64,000 nt of DNA from Sphingomonas sp. BAUL-RG-20F-R05-02. Its GTDB lineage: Bacteria; Pseudomonadota; Alphaproteobacteria; Sphingomonadales; Sphingomonadaceae. Positions 8,625 through 19,509 of this stretch are shown here, piece by piece (within the stretch, counting starts at the first letter, position 1; the number at the start of each line of letters is the position of its first letter). Below the pieces are notes generated by a model. It did no database searches. It had not been told where the DNA came from and saw only the letters and a list, made by a program, of their open reading frames with translations. A program made the translations under genes and the position numbers. The stretch spans positions 347,613-411,612 of the forward strand of contig NZ_JAKNQH010000004.1 of NCBI RefSeq assembly GCF_022662305.1, in the 5' to 3' direction.

Positions 8625-9839
8625 TCAGGCGTTCGCCGCCATCCACTGCTCCAGCACCGGTGCAACCTGGTTGCGCCACTTGCTGCCGTTGAAGATGCCG
8701 TAATGTCCGGCATCCACCCGGAAGTAGCGCTTCTTGTCGTCCGACAATGCGGTCGCGATGTCGAGCGCCGCCTTGGTCTGGCCAAGCCCGGAGATATCGT
8801 CGCGCACGCCTTCGATCGCGAGGATGCCGATATCGGTGATCGCCGCCGGATCGACCTTGCGGCCCCGGTGCAGCATCTCGCCTTTGGGCAGCGCGTGCTT
8901 CTGGAAGACGAGGTCGATCGTCTCGAGGTAGAACTCCGCCGTCATGTCGCAGACCGAGCGATATTCCTCGTAGAACGCCTTGGTGGTATCCGCACTCTCG
9001 TCGTCGCCCTGCACGAGATGCTTGAACATCTCCCAATGCGACATGAGGTGGTTGCCGAGGTTCATCGACATGAAACCGGCAAGTTGCAGGAAACCCGGAT
9101 AGACCTTCCGCCCGGCGCCGGGATAGGTGATCGGCACCTTGACGATGACGTTCTGCTCGAACCAGCTATGCGGGCGTTCGGTGGCGAGCGTGTTGACCGC
9201 GGTCGGCGCCTCGCGCGTGTCGATCGGGCCGCCCATCAGCGCAATGGTCTTCGGACGGCACGGATTGTTGTCCGCGCTCATCACGCAGGCGGCGGCATAG
9301 ACCGGCACCGATGGCTGGCACACCGCCAGCACGTTGGTGCCCGGACCCGTAGCCTCCAGGAACGCGATCACGTAGTCGACGTAATCCTCGAACCCGAACG
9401 CACCGTCGGACATCGGCGCGAGCTTGGCGTCACGCCAGTCGGTGATGTAGACGTCCGCGCTCGGCAGCATCCGCTCCACCGTGCCGCGCAGCAGCGTGGC
9501 GAAATGGCCGGACATCGGCGCGACGATCAGCAGCTTCGGCCCGCCCTCGATTCCCTCGCGGCGGAACCGCTTGAGCTGGCCGAACGGCATGCGCAGCACG
9601 ATTTCTTCGGTGACGGCGACGGGCTTGCCGTCGATTACCGTGTGGGTCAGCCCGAAATGCGGCTTGCCGCGCGGGGCGGCGGCATGCGCGAACACCTCGA
9701 GCGCGGAGGCGATCACCGGCCCGCCACCGAAATAGGCGAACGGGTTGGCCGGGTTCTGGAGCAGTTCCGCACTGAAGTCGGCCATTGCGCTTGCGCCGGC
9801 CAGAAACGAGCGTTGCAGTTCATAGGCGTTATACAGCAT
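8625..9839 (-). CDS. phaZ: Intracellular polyhydroxyalkanoate (PHB) depolymerase
   Basis: A 404-residue alpha/beta-hydrolase that mobilises stored poly-3-hydroxybutyrate granules. The intracellular class uses a catalytic cysteine; here Cys174 lies in LAVCQPSVPV, and the C-terminal His is in VDAGHYGIFNGSKWR. An N-terminal motif MLYNAYELQR and length near 400 match the PhaZ1 type. No signal peptide is present, which agrees with intracellular action. No phaC, phaB or phasin gene is visible in the window. It is transcribed away from the ABC transporter gene. Confidence 0.93.
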   Translation of the reverse strand: MLYNAYELQRSFLAGASAMADFSAELLQNPANPFAYFGGGPVIASALEVFAHAAAPRGKPHFGLTHTVIDGKPVAVTEEIVLRMPFGQLKRFRREGIEGGPKLLIVAPMSGHFATLLRGTVERMLPSADVYITDWRDAKLAPMSDGAFGFEDYVDYVIAFLEATGPGTNVLAVCQPSVPVYAAACVMSADNNPCRPKTIALMGGPIDTREAPTAVNTLATERPHSWFEQNVIVKVPITYPGAGRKVYPGFLQLAGFMSMNLGNHLMSHWEMFKHLVQGDDESADTTKAFYEEYRSVCDMTAEFYLETIDLVFQKHALPKGEMLHRGRKVDPAAITDIGILAIEGVRDDISGLGQTKAALDIATALSDDKKRYFRVDAGHYGIFNGSKWRNQVAPVLEQWMAANA

Positions 9840-9978
9840 GCGAGCCCCTTATATGATTCCGCACTGCAATAACATCCGTGAGGACGCGGAGGGTGCAAAC
9901 TCATTTTTGATCGCGCTGATCGAGCCAATCGATCCATCTGCGGTGGCGTGCGCGCGGGTCCCCTGCTAATCGGCCGCG

Positions 9979-11760
9979 ATGGCAGACATGGATCCGGTGG
10001 AGCCGCGCGGTTCCCGCAAATTGCGCAACCTCGGCATGGTCTGGCACCATGCCACGCGCTACCCCTTACAAATTGCGCTCGCGCTGATCGCCTTGGTGGT
10101 GGCGGCGGGGGCGACGCTGTTCTTCCCGGCGACGTTCAAGCAGATCGTTGACAATGGTTTCGCACAGCACGCCTCGACCACGGCGGTCGCGCCGTATTTC
10201 CACCACCTCATCATCGTCGTGCTGGTGCTCGCGCTGGCGACTGCGACGCGGTTCTACTGCGTGTCGTGGCTGGGCGAGCGCACCGTCGCCGACATTCGCG
10301 TGGCGGTGCACCGCAACCTGCTCACACTGTCGCCGGCATGGTTTGAGGAAAACCGCCCGTCCGAAATCGCCTCGCGGCTGACCTCGGACACCGCGCAGAT
10401 CGAGAATGCGGTGGGCAGCACGATCTCGGTCGCGCTGCGCAGTCTGGTGATAGGGGTGGGGGGTATCCTCTATCTGTTCGCGCTCGCGCCCAAACTCGCG
10501 CTGTCGCTCATCATTGGTATTCCGATCATCATCACGCCGATTTTTCTGCTCGGGCGGCGGGTGCGGCAATATTCGCGATCGAGCCAGGATCGGGTGGCGG
10601 AAATCGGCGCGGTCGCGGTCGAGACGCTGGGCGCGATGAAGATTGTCCAGGCGTTCGGCCAGCAGGCGCGCGAGGGCGACCGTTTCCGTCAGACGGTGGA
10701 CGAGAGCTTCGCTTCCGCCGAGCGCCGCTTCCGCCTGCGCGCGATCATGACCGCGCTGGTAATGGGGCTGCTGTTCGGCGCGGTGACGCTGCTGATGTGG
10801 GATACCGTCAACGACGTCGCGTCGGGCCGCTTGTCGAGCGGGTCGCTCGCCGCGTTCGTGCTGACCGCGGGGATCGTCACCGGCTCGTTCGGGTCGCTCA
10901 CCGAAGTCTATGGCGACCTGTTGCGCGCATCGGGCGCAGCCGGGCGCTTATCCGAACTGCTCGCCGAACGGCCGACCATCGCCGCGCCGCCCGCGCCGGC
11001 CGCATTGCCCGAGCCGGCGCGCGGTACGGTCGAGTTTTCGCATGTCGAGTTCCGTTACCCCACCCGGCGCGACGTGGCGGCGCTGCACGACTTCACGCTG
11101 AGCGTTGCGCCGGGCGAGACGGTGGCGATCGTCGGGCCGTCCGGCGCGGGCAAGTCGACCCTGTTCCAGTTGCTCCAGCGCTTCTACGATCCCGACGCGG
11201 GCGAAGTGCGCATCGACGGCGTGGCATTGCCGGACGCCGACCCCGAGGAAATCCGCCGCCGCATCGCGATGGTGCCGCAGGATACGGTGATCTTCGGCGC
11301 GTCGGCGCGCGATAATTTGCGCTACGGCCGCTGGGACGCGAGCGACGATCAGGTGTGGGCGGCGTGCGAAGCCGCCAACGCTGCCGAGTTCCTCCGCAAG
11401 CTGCCGGACGGGCTGGACACCTTCCTTGGCGAGGGCGGCGCGCGGCTGTCCGGCGGTCAGCGCCAGCGCGTCGCAATCGCGCGCGCGCTGCTCCGCGATG
11501 CGCCGATCCTGCTGCTCGACGAGGCGACCAGCGCGCTGGATGCGGAGAGCGAGCAGCTCGTGCAGCAGGCGCTCGAACGGCTGATGGCGAACCGCACCAC
11601 ATTGGTGATCGCGCACCGCCTCGCCACGGTCCGCGCGGCGCAGCGCATAATTGTAATGAACGAAGGCCGCATCGTCGAGAGCGGCAGCCACGCCGAACTG
11701 ATCGCCACCGGTGGCCTCTATGCGCGGCTCGCCAGCCTCCAGTTCAGCGAGGCGGCGTGA
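9979..11760 (+). CDS. ABC transporter, fused permease and ATPase (ABCB/MsbA type)
   Basis: A 593-residue half-transporter that should dimerise in the inner membrane and export a lipid, drug or peptide. Six transmembrane helices lie within residues 28-310. The nucleotide-binding domain has Walker A GPSGAGKST (386-394), signature LSGGQRQR (about 488-495), Walker B ILLLDEATSALD, and switch His in VIAHRLATV. Substrate cannot be assigned; such genes are often labelled multidrug or lipid A exporters. The ATG at 9979 or the next ATG (MDPVE) three codons on could be used. No helper genes are adjacent. Confidence 0.9.
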   Translation: MADMDPVEPRGSRKLRNLGMVWHHATRYPLQIALALIALVVAAGATLFFPATFKQIVDNGFAQHASTTAVAPYFHHLIIVVLVLALATATRFYCVSWLGERTVADIRVAVHRNLLTLSPAWFEENRPSEIASRLTSDTAQIENAVGSTISVALRSLVIGVGGILYLFALAPKLALSLIIGIPIIITPIFLLGRRVRQYSRSSQDRVAEIGAVAVETLGAMKIVQAFGQQAREGDRFRQTVDESFASAERRFRLRAIMTALVMGLLFGAVTLLMWDTVNDVASGRLSSGSLAAFVLTAGIVTGSFGSLTEVYGDLLRASGAAGRLSELLAERPTIAAPPAPAALPEPARGTVEFSHVEFRYPTRRDVAALHDFTLSVAPGETVAIVGPSGAGKSTLFQLLQRFYDPDAGEVRIDGVALPDADPEEIRRRIAMVPQDTVIFGASARDNLRYGRWDASDDQVWAACEAANAAEFLRKLPDGLDTFLGEGGARLSGGQRQRVAIARALLRDAPILLLDEATSALDAESEQLVQQALERLMANRTTLVIAHRLATVRAAQRIIVMNEGRIVESGSHAELIATGGLYARLASLQFSEAA

Positions 11761-11872
11761 GCGCGTCCGACCTGCGTCGTTTTCCGGCGAAGGCCGGGAC
11801 CCGGTCATGGGGAGGAGACAAATTGGCGCTGTGTGCCGTTATCCGTAGCCTCTTCGCACCGGGGGAGGGCCA

Positions 11873-12802
11873 ATGGAAAAGGGCATGACTGAGGCGCAAC
11901 TCACCCCCGACACCGAACATCGCGGCTTTGTCGGCATCCTCCCCGCCGCCGCCCGTCCGTTCGCGCTGCTCGCCCGCTTCGACCGTCCGATCGGCTGGTG
12001 GCTGTTGTTCTGGCCAGGTGCCTGGGGCGTCGCGCTCGCCGGTGGTGCGGTGCGGCGCTGGGACCTGATCCTGTGGCTGCTGCTCGGCAGCATCGTCATG
12101 CGTGGCGCCGGGTGTGTCTATAACGACATCGTCGATCGCGATCTCGATCGGCAGGTCGCGCGCACCCGCAGCCGCCCGCTGGCGAGCGGCGCGGTCACAG
12201 TGCGCGGGGCGTGGCTGTGGCTGGTCGCACTTTGCCTGATCGGGCTGATGGTTTGGCTGCGACTTGGCCTCTACGCGAAGATCGTAGCCTTGCTTAGCCT
12301 TGCGCTGGTGGCCGGATATCCGTTCATGAAACGCATTACCTGGTGGCCGCAGGCGTGGCTCGGCATGGTGTTCTCCTGGGCCTGCCTGGTTGGTTGGAGC
12401 GAGATCGCCGGCCGCCTCACGGCGCCTGGATTGCTGCTTTATGCGGGCTCTATCGCATGGGTGATAGGCTACGACACGATCTACGCGTTGCAGGATCGCG
12501 AGGATGATGCGTTGATCGGCGTGCGCTCGTCGGCGCTCCGCATGGGCAAGCGGGTGCGGCTTGGCGTCGGCCTGTTCTACGCTGCGGCGCTGCTGCTGTG
12601 GGCGGCGGCGCTATGGCTAATCCGCCCCGATCCACTTGCGATTGCGACCCTTTTGCCTGTGGCCATGCACTTTGCCTGGCAGGTCGGCACGCTCTCGCCC
12701 GACGACGGGGCGGGCGCGCTCGCCCGGTTCCGCTCCAACCGGTTCGCGGGATTGCTGGTGTTCTGCGCGTGTTTTGTCGTCGGAACCGTCGCGACGCTTT
12801 GA
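11873..12802 (+). CDS. ubiA: 4-hydroxybenzoate polyprenyltransferase
   Basis: An integral membrane prenyltransferase that attaches the polyprenyl tail to 4-hydroxybenzoate in ubiquinone synthesis. The first Asp-rich motif NDIVDRDLD is at residues 84-92 and the second is YDTIYALQDREDD near 203-215. Eight to nine hydrophobic helices are visible. The 309-residue length is normal. A second ATG four codons in (MTEAQL) is an alternative start. It precedes pmbA on the same strand by 31 bp, so co-transcription is possible. Confidence 0.93.
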   Translation: MEKGMTEAQLTPDTEHRGFVGILPAAARPFALLARFDRPIGWWLLFWPGAWGVALAGGAVRRWDLILWLLLGSIVMRGAGCVYNDIVDRDLDRQVARTRSRPLASGAVTVRGAWLWLVALCLIGLMVWLRLGLYAKIVALLSLALVAGYPFMKRITWWPQAWLGMVFSWACLVGWSEIAGRLTAPGLLLYAGSIAWVIGYDTIYALQDREDDALIGVRSSALRMGKRVRLGVGLFYAAALLLWAAALWLIRPDPLAIATLLPVAMHFAWQVGTLSPDDGAGALARFRSNRFAGLLVFCACFVVGTVATL

Positions 12803-12833
12803 CCTTCGGCACCACCGCACCTAAATCGGCCCC

Positions 12834-14180
12834 ATGTTGACCACCGATCAGGCGCGAGACCGCGCCGCCGCCATCGTAGACCGTGCGAAAGCCGCCGGCG
12901 CCGACGCCGCCGACGCCGTGTTCGCTTCCGACACCGCGCTTGACGTATCGGTTCGGCTCGGCGCCCTTGAGGACGTTGGCCGCAGCGAAAGCGCGGAACT
13001 CGGCCTTCGGGTTTTTGCTGGCAAGCGCTCGGCCAGCGTCTCCACGTCCAATTTTACCGATGCTTCGATCGCCGCGCTGGTCGAGCGTGCCGTCGCGATG
13101 GCACGTGAGGCGCCTGAGGACGCTTGGGCCGGCCTCGCTCCGGAGGAGCGTCTGATGCACGGCGCGCCGCCGCAGCTCGATCTCGACGATGGCGGCGAGG
13201 CGTCGCCGGAGTCGCTCCGCGAAGCCGCACTCGTGGCGGAAGATGCCGCGCGCGCCGTTGCGGGCGTCACCAATAGCGAAGGCGGCTCGGCCAGTGCGTC
13301 GCGCTCCATCTGGGCGCTCGCCACCAGCCACGGTTTCGCGGCGTCCTATGCCACGACCAGCTACGGCCTGTCGGCAAGCGTGCTGGCGGGAGCGGGCGGG
13401 GAAATGGTGCGCGACTACGCGTATCACTCGACGCGCCGGCGCCGCGATCTCGAAAGCGCCGAAGCGATCGGCGTCCGCGCCGGTGAGCGCGCGGTCGCGC
13501 GTGCCAATCCGGGTAGGATCGAGAGCGGCGCGATGCCGGTCCTGTTCGACCCGCGGGTCGGTTCGAGTCTGCTCGGTCATTTCCTGGGCGCGATCAGCGG
13601 GCAGGCGATCACGCGGCGAACCAGTTTCCTGCTCGACGCGCTCGGTAGCGCGGTGTTCGCGCCGGGCGTAGAGATCGCGGACGATCCGCACCGCCCGCGC
13701 GGGCTCCGCTCGCGGCCGTTCGACGGTGAGGGGCTGCCGGTATCACCGATGGCGATCGTGCAGGACGGCATTCTCGAAACCTGGCTGCTCGACAGCGCCT
13801 CGGCACGCCAACTCGGGTTGGAGCCGACCGGTCATGCCGCGCGCGGTATCGGCGGTGCGCCGGGCGTCTCGACCAGCAATCTGCACATGGCGGCGGGGCA
13901 TCAGTCGGTGCAGGCGCTGCTCGGCGGCATCACGCGCGGCATCTACGTAACTGAGCTGATCGGCATGGGGGTGAACGGCGTAACGGGTGATTACAGCCGT
14001 GGCGCCGCCGGTTTCCTGATCGAGAATGGCGAGATTACCACGCCCGTCGCGGAATTGACGATCGCGGGCAATCTCAAGGACATGTACCGGGAACTTACCC
14101 CTGCCAACGATCTTGAATTCCGATATGCCACCAACGTGCCGACGATCCGCATCGACGGGATGACGGTCGCGAGTGGTTGA
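12834..14180 (+). CDS. pmbA: Metalloprotease-related protein PmbA/TldE
   Basis: A 448-residue member of the TldD/PmbA family. TldD and TldE form a heterodimeric protease needed for maturation of some ribosomally made peptides and CcdA turnover in E. coli. The N-terminal domain carries the long helix and VRLGALEDVGRSES; the C-terminal beta-barrel has GIYVTELIGMGVNGVTGDYS and a final NDLEFRYATNVPTIRIDGM. The metal-binding HExxxH of TldD is absent, as expected for the PmbA/TldE partner. Its stop overlaps the next gene's GTG by eight bases, indicating translational coupling. Confidence 0.9.
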   Translation: MLTTDQARDRAAAIVDRAKAAGADAADAVFASDTALDVSVRLGALEDVGRSESAELGLRVFAGKRSASVSTSNFTDASIAALVERAVAMAREAPEDAWAGLAPEERLMHGAPPQLDLDDGGEASPESLREAALVAEDAARAVAGVTNSEGGSASASRSIWALATSHGFAASYATTSYGLSASVLAGAGGEMVRDYAYHSTRRRRDLESAEAIGVRAGERAVARANPGRIESGAMPVLFDPRVGSSLLGHFLGAISGQAITRRTSFLLDALGSAVFAPGVEIADDPHRPRGLRSRPFDGEGLPVSPMAIVQDGILETWLLDSASARQLGLEPTGHAARGIGGAPGVSTSNLHMAAGHQSVQALLGGITRGIYVTELIGMGVNGVTGDYSRGAAGFLIENGEITTPVAELTIAGNLKDMYRELTPANDLEFRYATNVPTIRIDGMTVASG

Positions 14181-14952
14181 ATCGCTTGCCGACGCCATCG
14201 CCGCGATCGCGGCTGAGGCTGGCGCGCTGGCGATGGCGCGCTGGAAGACGGATTTTGGGCGGTGGGAGAAATCACCCGGCGATCCGGTAAGCGACGTTGA
14301 TCTTGAAGTGGACGCGTTGCTCCATGCCCGCCTCTCCGAACTCGATCCGGTAGCGGGCTGGTTGTCCGAAGAGACTGCAGACAGTGGCGCGCGATTGTCA
14401 TGCCAGCGCTTATGGGTGGTCGATCCGATCGATGGCACCCGTGATTATCTGCGCGGTCGGGTCGGCTGGGCCGTCTCGGTAGCGTTGGTTGACGGCAATA
14501 TACCGGTGGTGGGCGTGCTCGACGCCCCTGCCCGTAGCGAAGTGTGGCGTGCTGTGCGCGGCGAAGGGGCAACGCGCAACGGTGTACCGTTACGCGCGAG
14601 CGCCCGCCTGGATATCGCCGGTGCGCGTGTGCCGACCGACGCACTGCCTAAGGCGGACCGCGATCTTGTTATCGTTGAGAAGCCGAATTCGATTGCGCTC
14701 CGGATTGCGATGGTTGCAGCGGACGAAGCCGATCTTGTCGCCACCGCCCGCTGGGGCCACGAGTGGGACATTGCTGCCGCCGCGCTGATCGCGACTGAGG
14801 CAGGCGCCGTCGTTACCGACGCGCTGGGCGGTCTGCTTGCCTTCAACACCGCGCGGGCCGAGGCGTTTGGCATCCTTGCTGCCGCACCCGGCATCCACGC
14901 CGCCGCAACAACCCGCCTTCGCGAGAGGGCGCTAGCAGCAAGCGCCACCTGA
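14173..14952 (+). CDS. Inositol monophosphatase family protein (CysQ-like)
   Basis: A 259-residue Mg-dependent phosphatase of the FIG superfamily. Seen: EE at 66-67, metal-binding DPIDGT at 84-89, and the second motif WDIAAAALIATEAG. Candidate activities are 3'(2'),5'-bisphosphate nucleotidase (CysQ, sulfate assimilation), inositol-1-phosphatase or histidinol-phosphatase; the sequence alone does not decide. GTG at 14173 overlaps the end of pmbA and is followed directly by the conserved N-terminal helix, so it is the likely start. Confidence 0.85.
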   Translation: MVESLADAIAAIAAEAGALAMARWKTDFGRWEKSPGDPVSDVDLEVDALLHARLSELDPVAGWLSEETADSGARLSCQRLWVVDPIDGTRDYLRGRVGWAVSVALVDGNIPVVGVLDAPARSEVWRAVRGEGATRNGVPLRASARLDIAGARVPTDALPKADRDLVIVEKPNSIALRIAMVAADEADLVATARWGHEWDIAAAALIATEAGAVVTDALGGLLAFNTARAEAFGILAAAPGIHAAATTRLRERALAASAT

Positions 14953-15063
14953 CAGGGTTCGGTACCTCGTGCCCGGCGCGCTTACGCGGCTAGGATTGCG
15001 TCGGCCGGCTAACTCCTACATGTCGCCAGTAAGTTCGGCCAAGTGCGACGATTTCGCGCTCGA

Positions 15064-15543
15064 TCAGCGTTTCCAGCGTGACGCCCAACGCGTGAGCAGT
15101 GCAACCGGCAGGCCGAGTAGCGCGACATGCAGGGGGATCTGCACCGCCATTTCACGTGCCGTCAGATCGAGAAATGCCGGAGGCCAATCGCGTGGTGCGG
15201 CAAGCGTGCTGCGTACCATCCACGCAAGCGTGCCGAACGCGGCTCCGCTGATACGCCAGTGGCGATTGAGCCCGGTCATACGAATGGACGCGACGACATA
15301 CAGATCAACCAACACCGCGATCACACTGAAATGCACCAGCAGGCCAAGCACCGGCCCCATCACCGGCCCCTGCCAGGCGGCATCTCCGATCACGCCGCTA
15401 GCGATGCCGGTCAGCATCGCTGCCGGGCTTCCGCCCGACCAGATCGCGCCGGCGAAGCCAGCGAGCAGCAGCAGTGTGCCGGTCAGCGCCGTCGCCAGTA
15501 CAAGGCCCCGCAGCGTGCCCGATCGGGTATAAGGTGTCGTCAT
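15064..15543 (-). CDS. Small inner-membrane protein of unknown function
   Basis: A 159-residue protein with four clear hydrophobic helices (about residues 12-35, 60-80, 95-115 and 135-155) and short polar loops. I do not recognise a characterised family, though similar four-helix proteins of unknown role are common in sphingomonads. The start MTTPYTRSGT at 15543 is preferred over an upstream ATG because the upstream extension is Arg-rich and reads like non-coding DNA. It lies downstream of purL on the same strand with a 173-bp gap. Confidence 0.65.
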   Translation of the reverse strand: MTTPYTRSGTLRGLVLATALTGTLLLLAGFAGAIWSGGSPAAMLTGIASGVIGDAAWQGPVMGPVLGLLVHFSVIAVLVDLYVVASIRMTGLNRHWRISGAAFGTLAWMVRSTLAAPRDWPPAFLDLTAREMAVQIPLHVALLGLPVALLTRWASRWKR

Positions 15544-15716
15544 GCCAGACCTCACTCGGTGCCTGGCGCGAACGATACGATCCGCCGCGATGGGCGTAAA
15601 TGGCGCAGCGTACGGTGTGAGCGCCTGAAGAGTATCAAAGCGGAGCAGTCCACGAACAGACGGCTGATCCTTAGGCCGCTCCCGCATCTGCCGCGGCAGC
15701 TTCAGGTGCCACCGGA

Positions 15717-17948
15717 TCAGGCGATCACGTCTCCCATAAACGCGGGGAAGAAGCCTTCGTGCGCTGCACGCAGATCGGCGAGCGTCACCACGTGATCATC
15801 ATCGGGTAGTTCGAAGATGATGCGGTCGGCGATGGTGCGGCCGATCCGCTCGATCTCGACGCCCGCCGCATAACCCCGCTTCAACGTCTCCATCAGCAGG
15901 TGGTCGGCAACCGTTGCTACATACAGCCCCTGATCCTCGCCGAACAACGCGCACGCGACTCCGCACGGCAGGGGCGCGTTGAGCATGGCGCCGACACCGC
16001 CGGCCAGCGCCATCTCCGCAATCGTGACCGCAACGCCGCCATCCGACACATCGTGCACCGCCGTCAGTGCGCCGGCACGGATGCCCGCCCGTACGAAGTC
16101 GCCGGCGGCACGCTCGGCATCGAGATCGACCGGGGGCGGTGCGCCATCCTCGCGCCCGTGAATTTCACGCAGCCACAGCGACTGGCCAAGGTGGCCGGTG
16201 CGGCTGCCGATCAGCACGATCACATCGCCAGTGCTCTTGAACGCAACGGTCGCGGACTTGGACCAGTCGGCCAGCAGGCCGATGCCGCCGATCGCCGGGG
16301 TCGGCAGAATCGCCGAGCCGCCGCCGGTCGCCTTCGATTCGTTGTAGAGCGAAACGTTGCCGCTCACGATCGGGAAGTCTAGCGCACGGCAGGCATCGCC
16401 CATGCCGTCAAGGCAACCGGTAAGCTGCGCCATGATTTCGGGACGCTGCGGGTTGGCGAAGTTGAGGCAATTGGTCACCGCGAGCGGCTTCGCGCCGACC
16501 GCCGACAGGTTACGGTAGCATTCGGCGATCGCCTGCTTGCCGCCCTCATAGGGGTCGGCATAACAATAGCGCGGGGTGCAATCGGTGCTGATCGCAATGC
16601 CTTTTTGCGTGCCATGGACGCGCACCACCGCCGCATCGCCGCCGGGGCGCTGCACGGTATCGCCGCCGACCTGCGTGTCGTACTGCTCCCAAATCCACCG
16701 CCGCGACGCGATGTCGGGGGAGCCCATCAGCTTGAGCAGGTCGCCGCAGATGTCCGTGGTGGTCGGCAGATCGTCGAGCGGCTTGACGCCGGCCCAAGCC
16801 TTGTACTCATCCCGGCTGACCGAGGGGCGGTCATACAGCGGGGCCTCGTCGGCAAGCGGTGCGAGCGGGATGTCGCACACCGTGTCGCCGTTCCATGTAA
16901 GCACCATGCGGCCGGTGTCGGTCACGGTGCCGATCACCGCGAAATCCAGCTCCCACTTGCGGAAGATCGCTTCGGCGAAGTCCTCACGGCCGGGCTTGAG
17001 CACCATGAGCATTCGCTCCTGGCTTTCGCTCAGCATCATCTCGTATGGGGTCATGCCGGTTTCTCGCTGCGGCACCGCGTTCATGTCGAGTTCGATGCCC
17101 ACGCCGCCCTTCGACGCCATTTCCACCGAGGAGGAGGTGAGGCCGGCCGCGCCCATGTCCTGAATGGCGACAATCGCGTCGCTCGCCATCAGTTCAAGGC
17201 ACGCCTCGATCAGCAGCTTTTCGGTGAAGGGATCGCCGACTTGCACGGTCGGTCGCTTGGCATCAGAATCCTCGCCGAAATCGGCCGATGCCATCGTCGC
17301 ACCATGAATGCCGTCGCGGCCGGTCTTGGAGCCGACATAGACGATCGGATTGCCGATGCCCGAGGCGGCCGAATAGAAGATCTTGTCGGTATCGGCGATG
17401 CCGACCGTCATCGCGTTGACGAGGATGTTGCCGTCATACGCCTTGTGGAAGTTCACTTCGCCGCCGACGGTCGGTACGCCGACGCAGTTGCCGTAGCCGC
17501 CGATGCCGTGGACGACGCCCGCAATCAGGTGGCGCATCTTGGGATGATCGGGCGAGCCGAAGCGCAAAGCGTTCATGTTGGCGATCGGCCGCGCGCCCAT
17601 CGTGAACACATCGCGCAGGATGCCGCCCACGCCGGTCGCGGCGCCCTGATACGGCTCGATGTACGAGGGGTGGTTGTGCGACTCCATCTTGAAGATCGCC
17701 GCCTGCCCGTCGCCGATGTCGACCACGCCGGCATTCTCGCCCGGGCCGCAGATCACCTGTGGTCCGGTGGTGGGGAGCTTCTTGAGGTGGATGCGGCTCG
17801 ATTTGTAGCTGCAATGCTCCGACCACATCACCGAAAAGATGCCGAGTTCGGTCAGGTTCGGCTCGCGGCCGAGCGCCTTCAGCACGCGGGCATATTCGTC
17901 TTCGGACAGCCCGTGCTGGGCGACGATCTCGGGGGTGATCTGGCTCAT
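15717..17948 (-). CDS. purL: Phosphoribosylformylglycinamidine synthase subunit II
   Basis: The 743-residue small-type PurL converts FGAR to FGAM with ATP, using ammonia delivered by PurQ and assembled through PurS. Family blocks are seen: [12 protein letters not shown] near the N-terminus, [44 protein letters not shown] in pieces, and VHDVSDGG near the C-terminus. The length fits the three-subunit form. purS and purQ are not in the window. It is the last essential gene of the minus-strand run ispH-thrB-rnhA-purL, 66 bp after rnhA. Confidence 0.96.
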   Translation of the reverse strand: MSQITPEIVAQHGLSEDEYARVLKALGREPNLTELGIFSVMWSEHCSYKSSRIHLKKLPTTGPQVICGPGENAGVVDIGDGQAAIFKMESHNHPSYIEPYQGAATGVGGILRDVFTMGARPIANMNALRFGSPDHPKMRHLIAGVVHGIGGYGNCVGVPTVGGEVNFHKAYDGNILVNAMTVGIADTDKIFYSAASGIGNPIVYVGSKTGRDGIHGATMASADFGEDSDAKRPTVQVGDPFTEKLLIEACLELMASDAIVAIQDMGAAGLTSSSVEMASKGGVGIELDMNAVPQRETGMTPYEMMLSESQERMLMVLKPGREDFAEAIFRKWELDFAVIGTVTDTGRMVLTWNGDTVCDIPLAPLADEAPLYDRPSVSRDEYKAWAGVKPLDDLPTTTDICGDLLKLMGSPDIASRRWIWEQYDTQVGGDTVQRPGGDAAVVRVHGTQKGIAISTDCTPRYCYADPYEGGKQAIAECYRNLSAVGAKPLAVTNCLNFANPQRPEIMAQLTGCLDGMGDACRALDFPIVSGNVSLYNESKATGGGSAILPTPAIGGIGLLADWSKSATVAFKSTGDVIVLIGSRTGHLGQSLWLREIHGREDGAPPPVDLDAERAAGDFVRAGIRAGALTAVHDVSDGGVAVTIAEMALAGGVGAMLNAPLPCGVACALFGEDQGLYVATVADHLLMETLKRGYAAGVEIERIGRTIADRIIFELPDDDHVVTLADLRAAHEGFFPAFMGDVIA

Positions 17949-18014
17949 GTCTGCGCCATAGCGAGGTGATGCGCGTTCGTCACCACCCGCCGAGCGGTTG
18001 CGTGAACGCGAGGT

Positions 18015-18467
18015 TCAGCCGCGCCGCCCGGCTGCCACCGCCGCATCGCTGGCGAGTCGGTCGGCGCGCTCGTTCTCCGGGTGGCCGGCATGGCCCTTAA
18101 CCCATTTCCATTCGATACGGTGCGGCTTGGCGGCGGCGAGCAGCGCTTGCCACAGTTCCGCGTTCTTGACCGGCTTCTTGTCGGCGGTTTTCCAGCCGTT
18201 CTTTTGCCAGCCCTTGATCCACTTGGTGAGGCCGTCCATCACGTAACGGCTGTCGGTGGAAAGCGTGACCTGGCAGGGGCGGGAGAGGGCGGTCAGTCCC
18301 TCGATCGCCGCTGTCATCTCCATGCGGTTGTTGGTGGTCAGCGCCTCGCCACCGGACAGCTCCTTTTCGGCAGCGCCCATGCGCAGCACCACGCCCCAGC
18401 CGCCTGGGCCGGGATTGCCCTTGCAGGCACCGTCGGTGAAGATTTCTACCTTGTCGAGTTCGTTCAT
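18015..18467 (-). CDS. rnhA: Ribonuclease HI
   Basis: A 150-residue endonuclease that cuts RNA in RNA-DNA hybrids (primer and R-loop removal). The catalytic set is complete: Asp12 in [14 protein letters not shown], Glu50 in NNRMEM, Asp72 in STDSRYV and Asp136 in ENERADRLA, plus His126. Its ATG overlaps the thrB stop by four bases, so the two are translationally coupled. Confidence 0.96.
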   Translation of the reverse strand: MNELDKVEIFTDGACKGNPGPGGWGVVLRMGAAEKELSGGEALTTNNRMEMTAAIEGLTALSRPCQVTLSTDSRYVMDGLTKWIKGWQKNGWKTADKKPVKNAELWQALLAAAKPHRIEWKWVKGHAGHPENERADRLASDAAVAAGRRG

Positions 18468-19423
18468 GTCAGGTGTTTCACCAAATCAGGATTGTAGTGC
18501 GAGAGCCGCCGCAGATAGGCGAGCGGGTCTTTCCGCGTCACCAGCGCATCGGCAGGTGTATTGAGCCAGTCCCACGCGCGCGACAGTGCGAAGCGAATGC
18601 ACGCGCCGCTGGCGAGCAACGGGAACGCTGCCGTCTCATGCGGTTGCAGCGCGAAACCGCTCGTATAGCCGCGGATCAGCGCCTCGCCCGTGGCGGCATG
18701 ATAGGTCGCGCCGCTCGCATCGAAGCTCCACGCGCTGTGCATGATGGCAAGATCATAGACGCGCAGGTCGGTGCAGGCGAAGTAGAAGTCGATCAGGCCA
18801 GAAACGTGATCGCCGAGCATCAGCACGTTGTCCGGAAACAGATCAGCGTGGATGGGAATGCGATCGAACCCATCATCGGGCCAAGCAGCAGTCACCACGT
18901 CCAAGGCGTGACCGAGATCGTCGTACAGGCCGGGCGCGATCTCGTCGAGGCTGCGGCCGCAGCGCTCGAACAGCGGGCGCCAACTCGGCATCCCCATCGA
19001 ATTTTCACGCGCGCCGCCAAAATCGGCGACAGCAGCGTGCATCTCCGCCATCGCGCGTCCCGCCGCCTCCGCCTGGGCAGGCGTCGGGTGAGAGACTGAC
19101 ACGCCCGACAAGAACTTGATGAGGCAGGCGGGGCGGCCTTCCAGGTCCTGTATCGCTACGCCGCGCCGGTCCTTGATCGCTGGCGGTACGTTCAGCCCCT
19201 TGGCGGCGAGGTGTTCGAGCAGCGCCATGAAGAACGGCAGATCATCCGCAGCGACTCGTTTCTCGTAAAGCGTCAGGATGAAGCGGCCGATCCTCGTGTC
19301 GACGAGGTAATTGGTGTTCTCCACCCCCTCTGCGATACCCTTGGCGGAGATCAGTTCGCCGCAATCGTAGCGCGCGAGGAAGGTGGACAGCGCCTCGGCT
19401 GACACGTGCGTGTAAACGGCCAT
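18464..19423 (-). CDS. thrB: Homoserine kinase (choline-kinase-like, ThrB type II)
   Basis: A 319-residue kinase that phosphorylates homoserine in threonine synthesis, of the aminoglycoside-phosphotransferase fold used by alphaproteobacteria instead of the GHMP-type ThrB. Seen: N-terminal MAVYTHVS and [13 protein letters not shown], catalytic [11 protein letters not shown], and metal-binding GLIDFYFA. The N-terminal motif is diagnostic for homoserine kinase rather than choline kinase. It lies between ispH (86 bp upstream) and rnhA (overlapping). Confidence 0.93.
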   Translation of the reverse strand: MAVYTHVSAEALSTFLARYDCGELISAKGIAEGVENTNYLVDTRIGRFILTLYEKRVAADDLPFFMALLEHLAAKGLNVPPAIKDRRGVAIQDLEGRPACLIKFLSGVSVSHPTPAQAEAAGRAMAEMHAAVADFGGARENSMGMPSWRPLFERCGRSLDEIAPGLYDDLGHALDVVTAAWPDDGFDRIPIHADLFPDNVLMLGDHVSGLIDFYFACTDLRVYDLAIMHSAWSFDASGATYHAATGEALIRGYTSGFALQPHETAAFPLLASGACIRFALSRAWDWLNTPADALVTRKDPLAYLRRLSHYNPDLVKHLT

Positions 19424-19509
19424 GCAATCGGGGTTCCGGGAATGAGCGAGCGTTCAGACCTAAGCGCCGCTCCACATGCGGGAAACGGGCAAAAGCGGCA
19501 GCGCCGGAC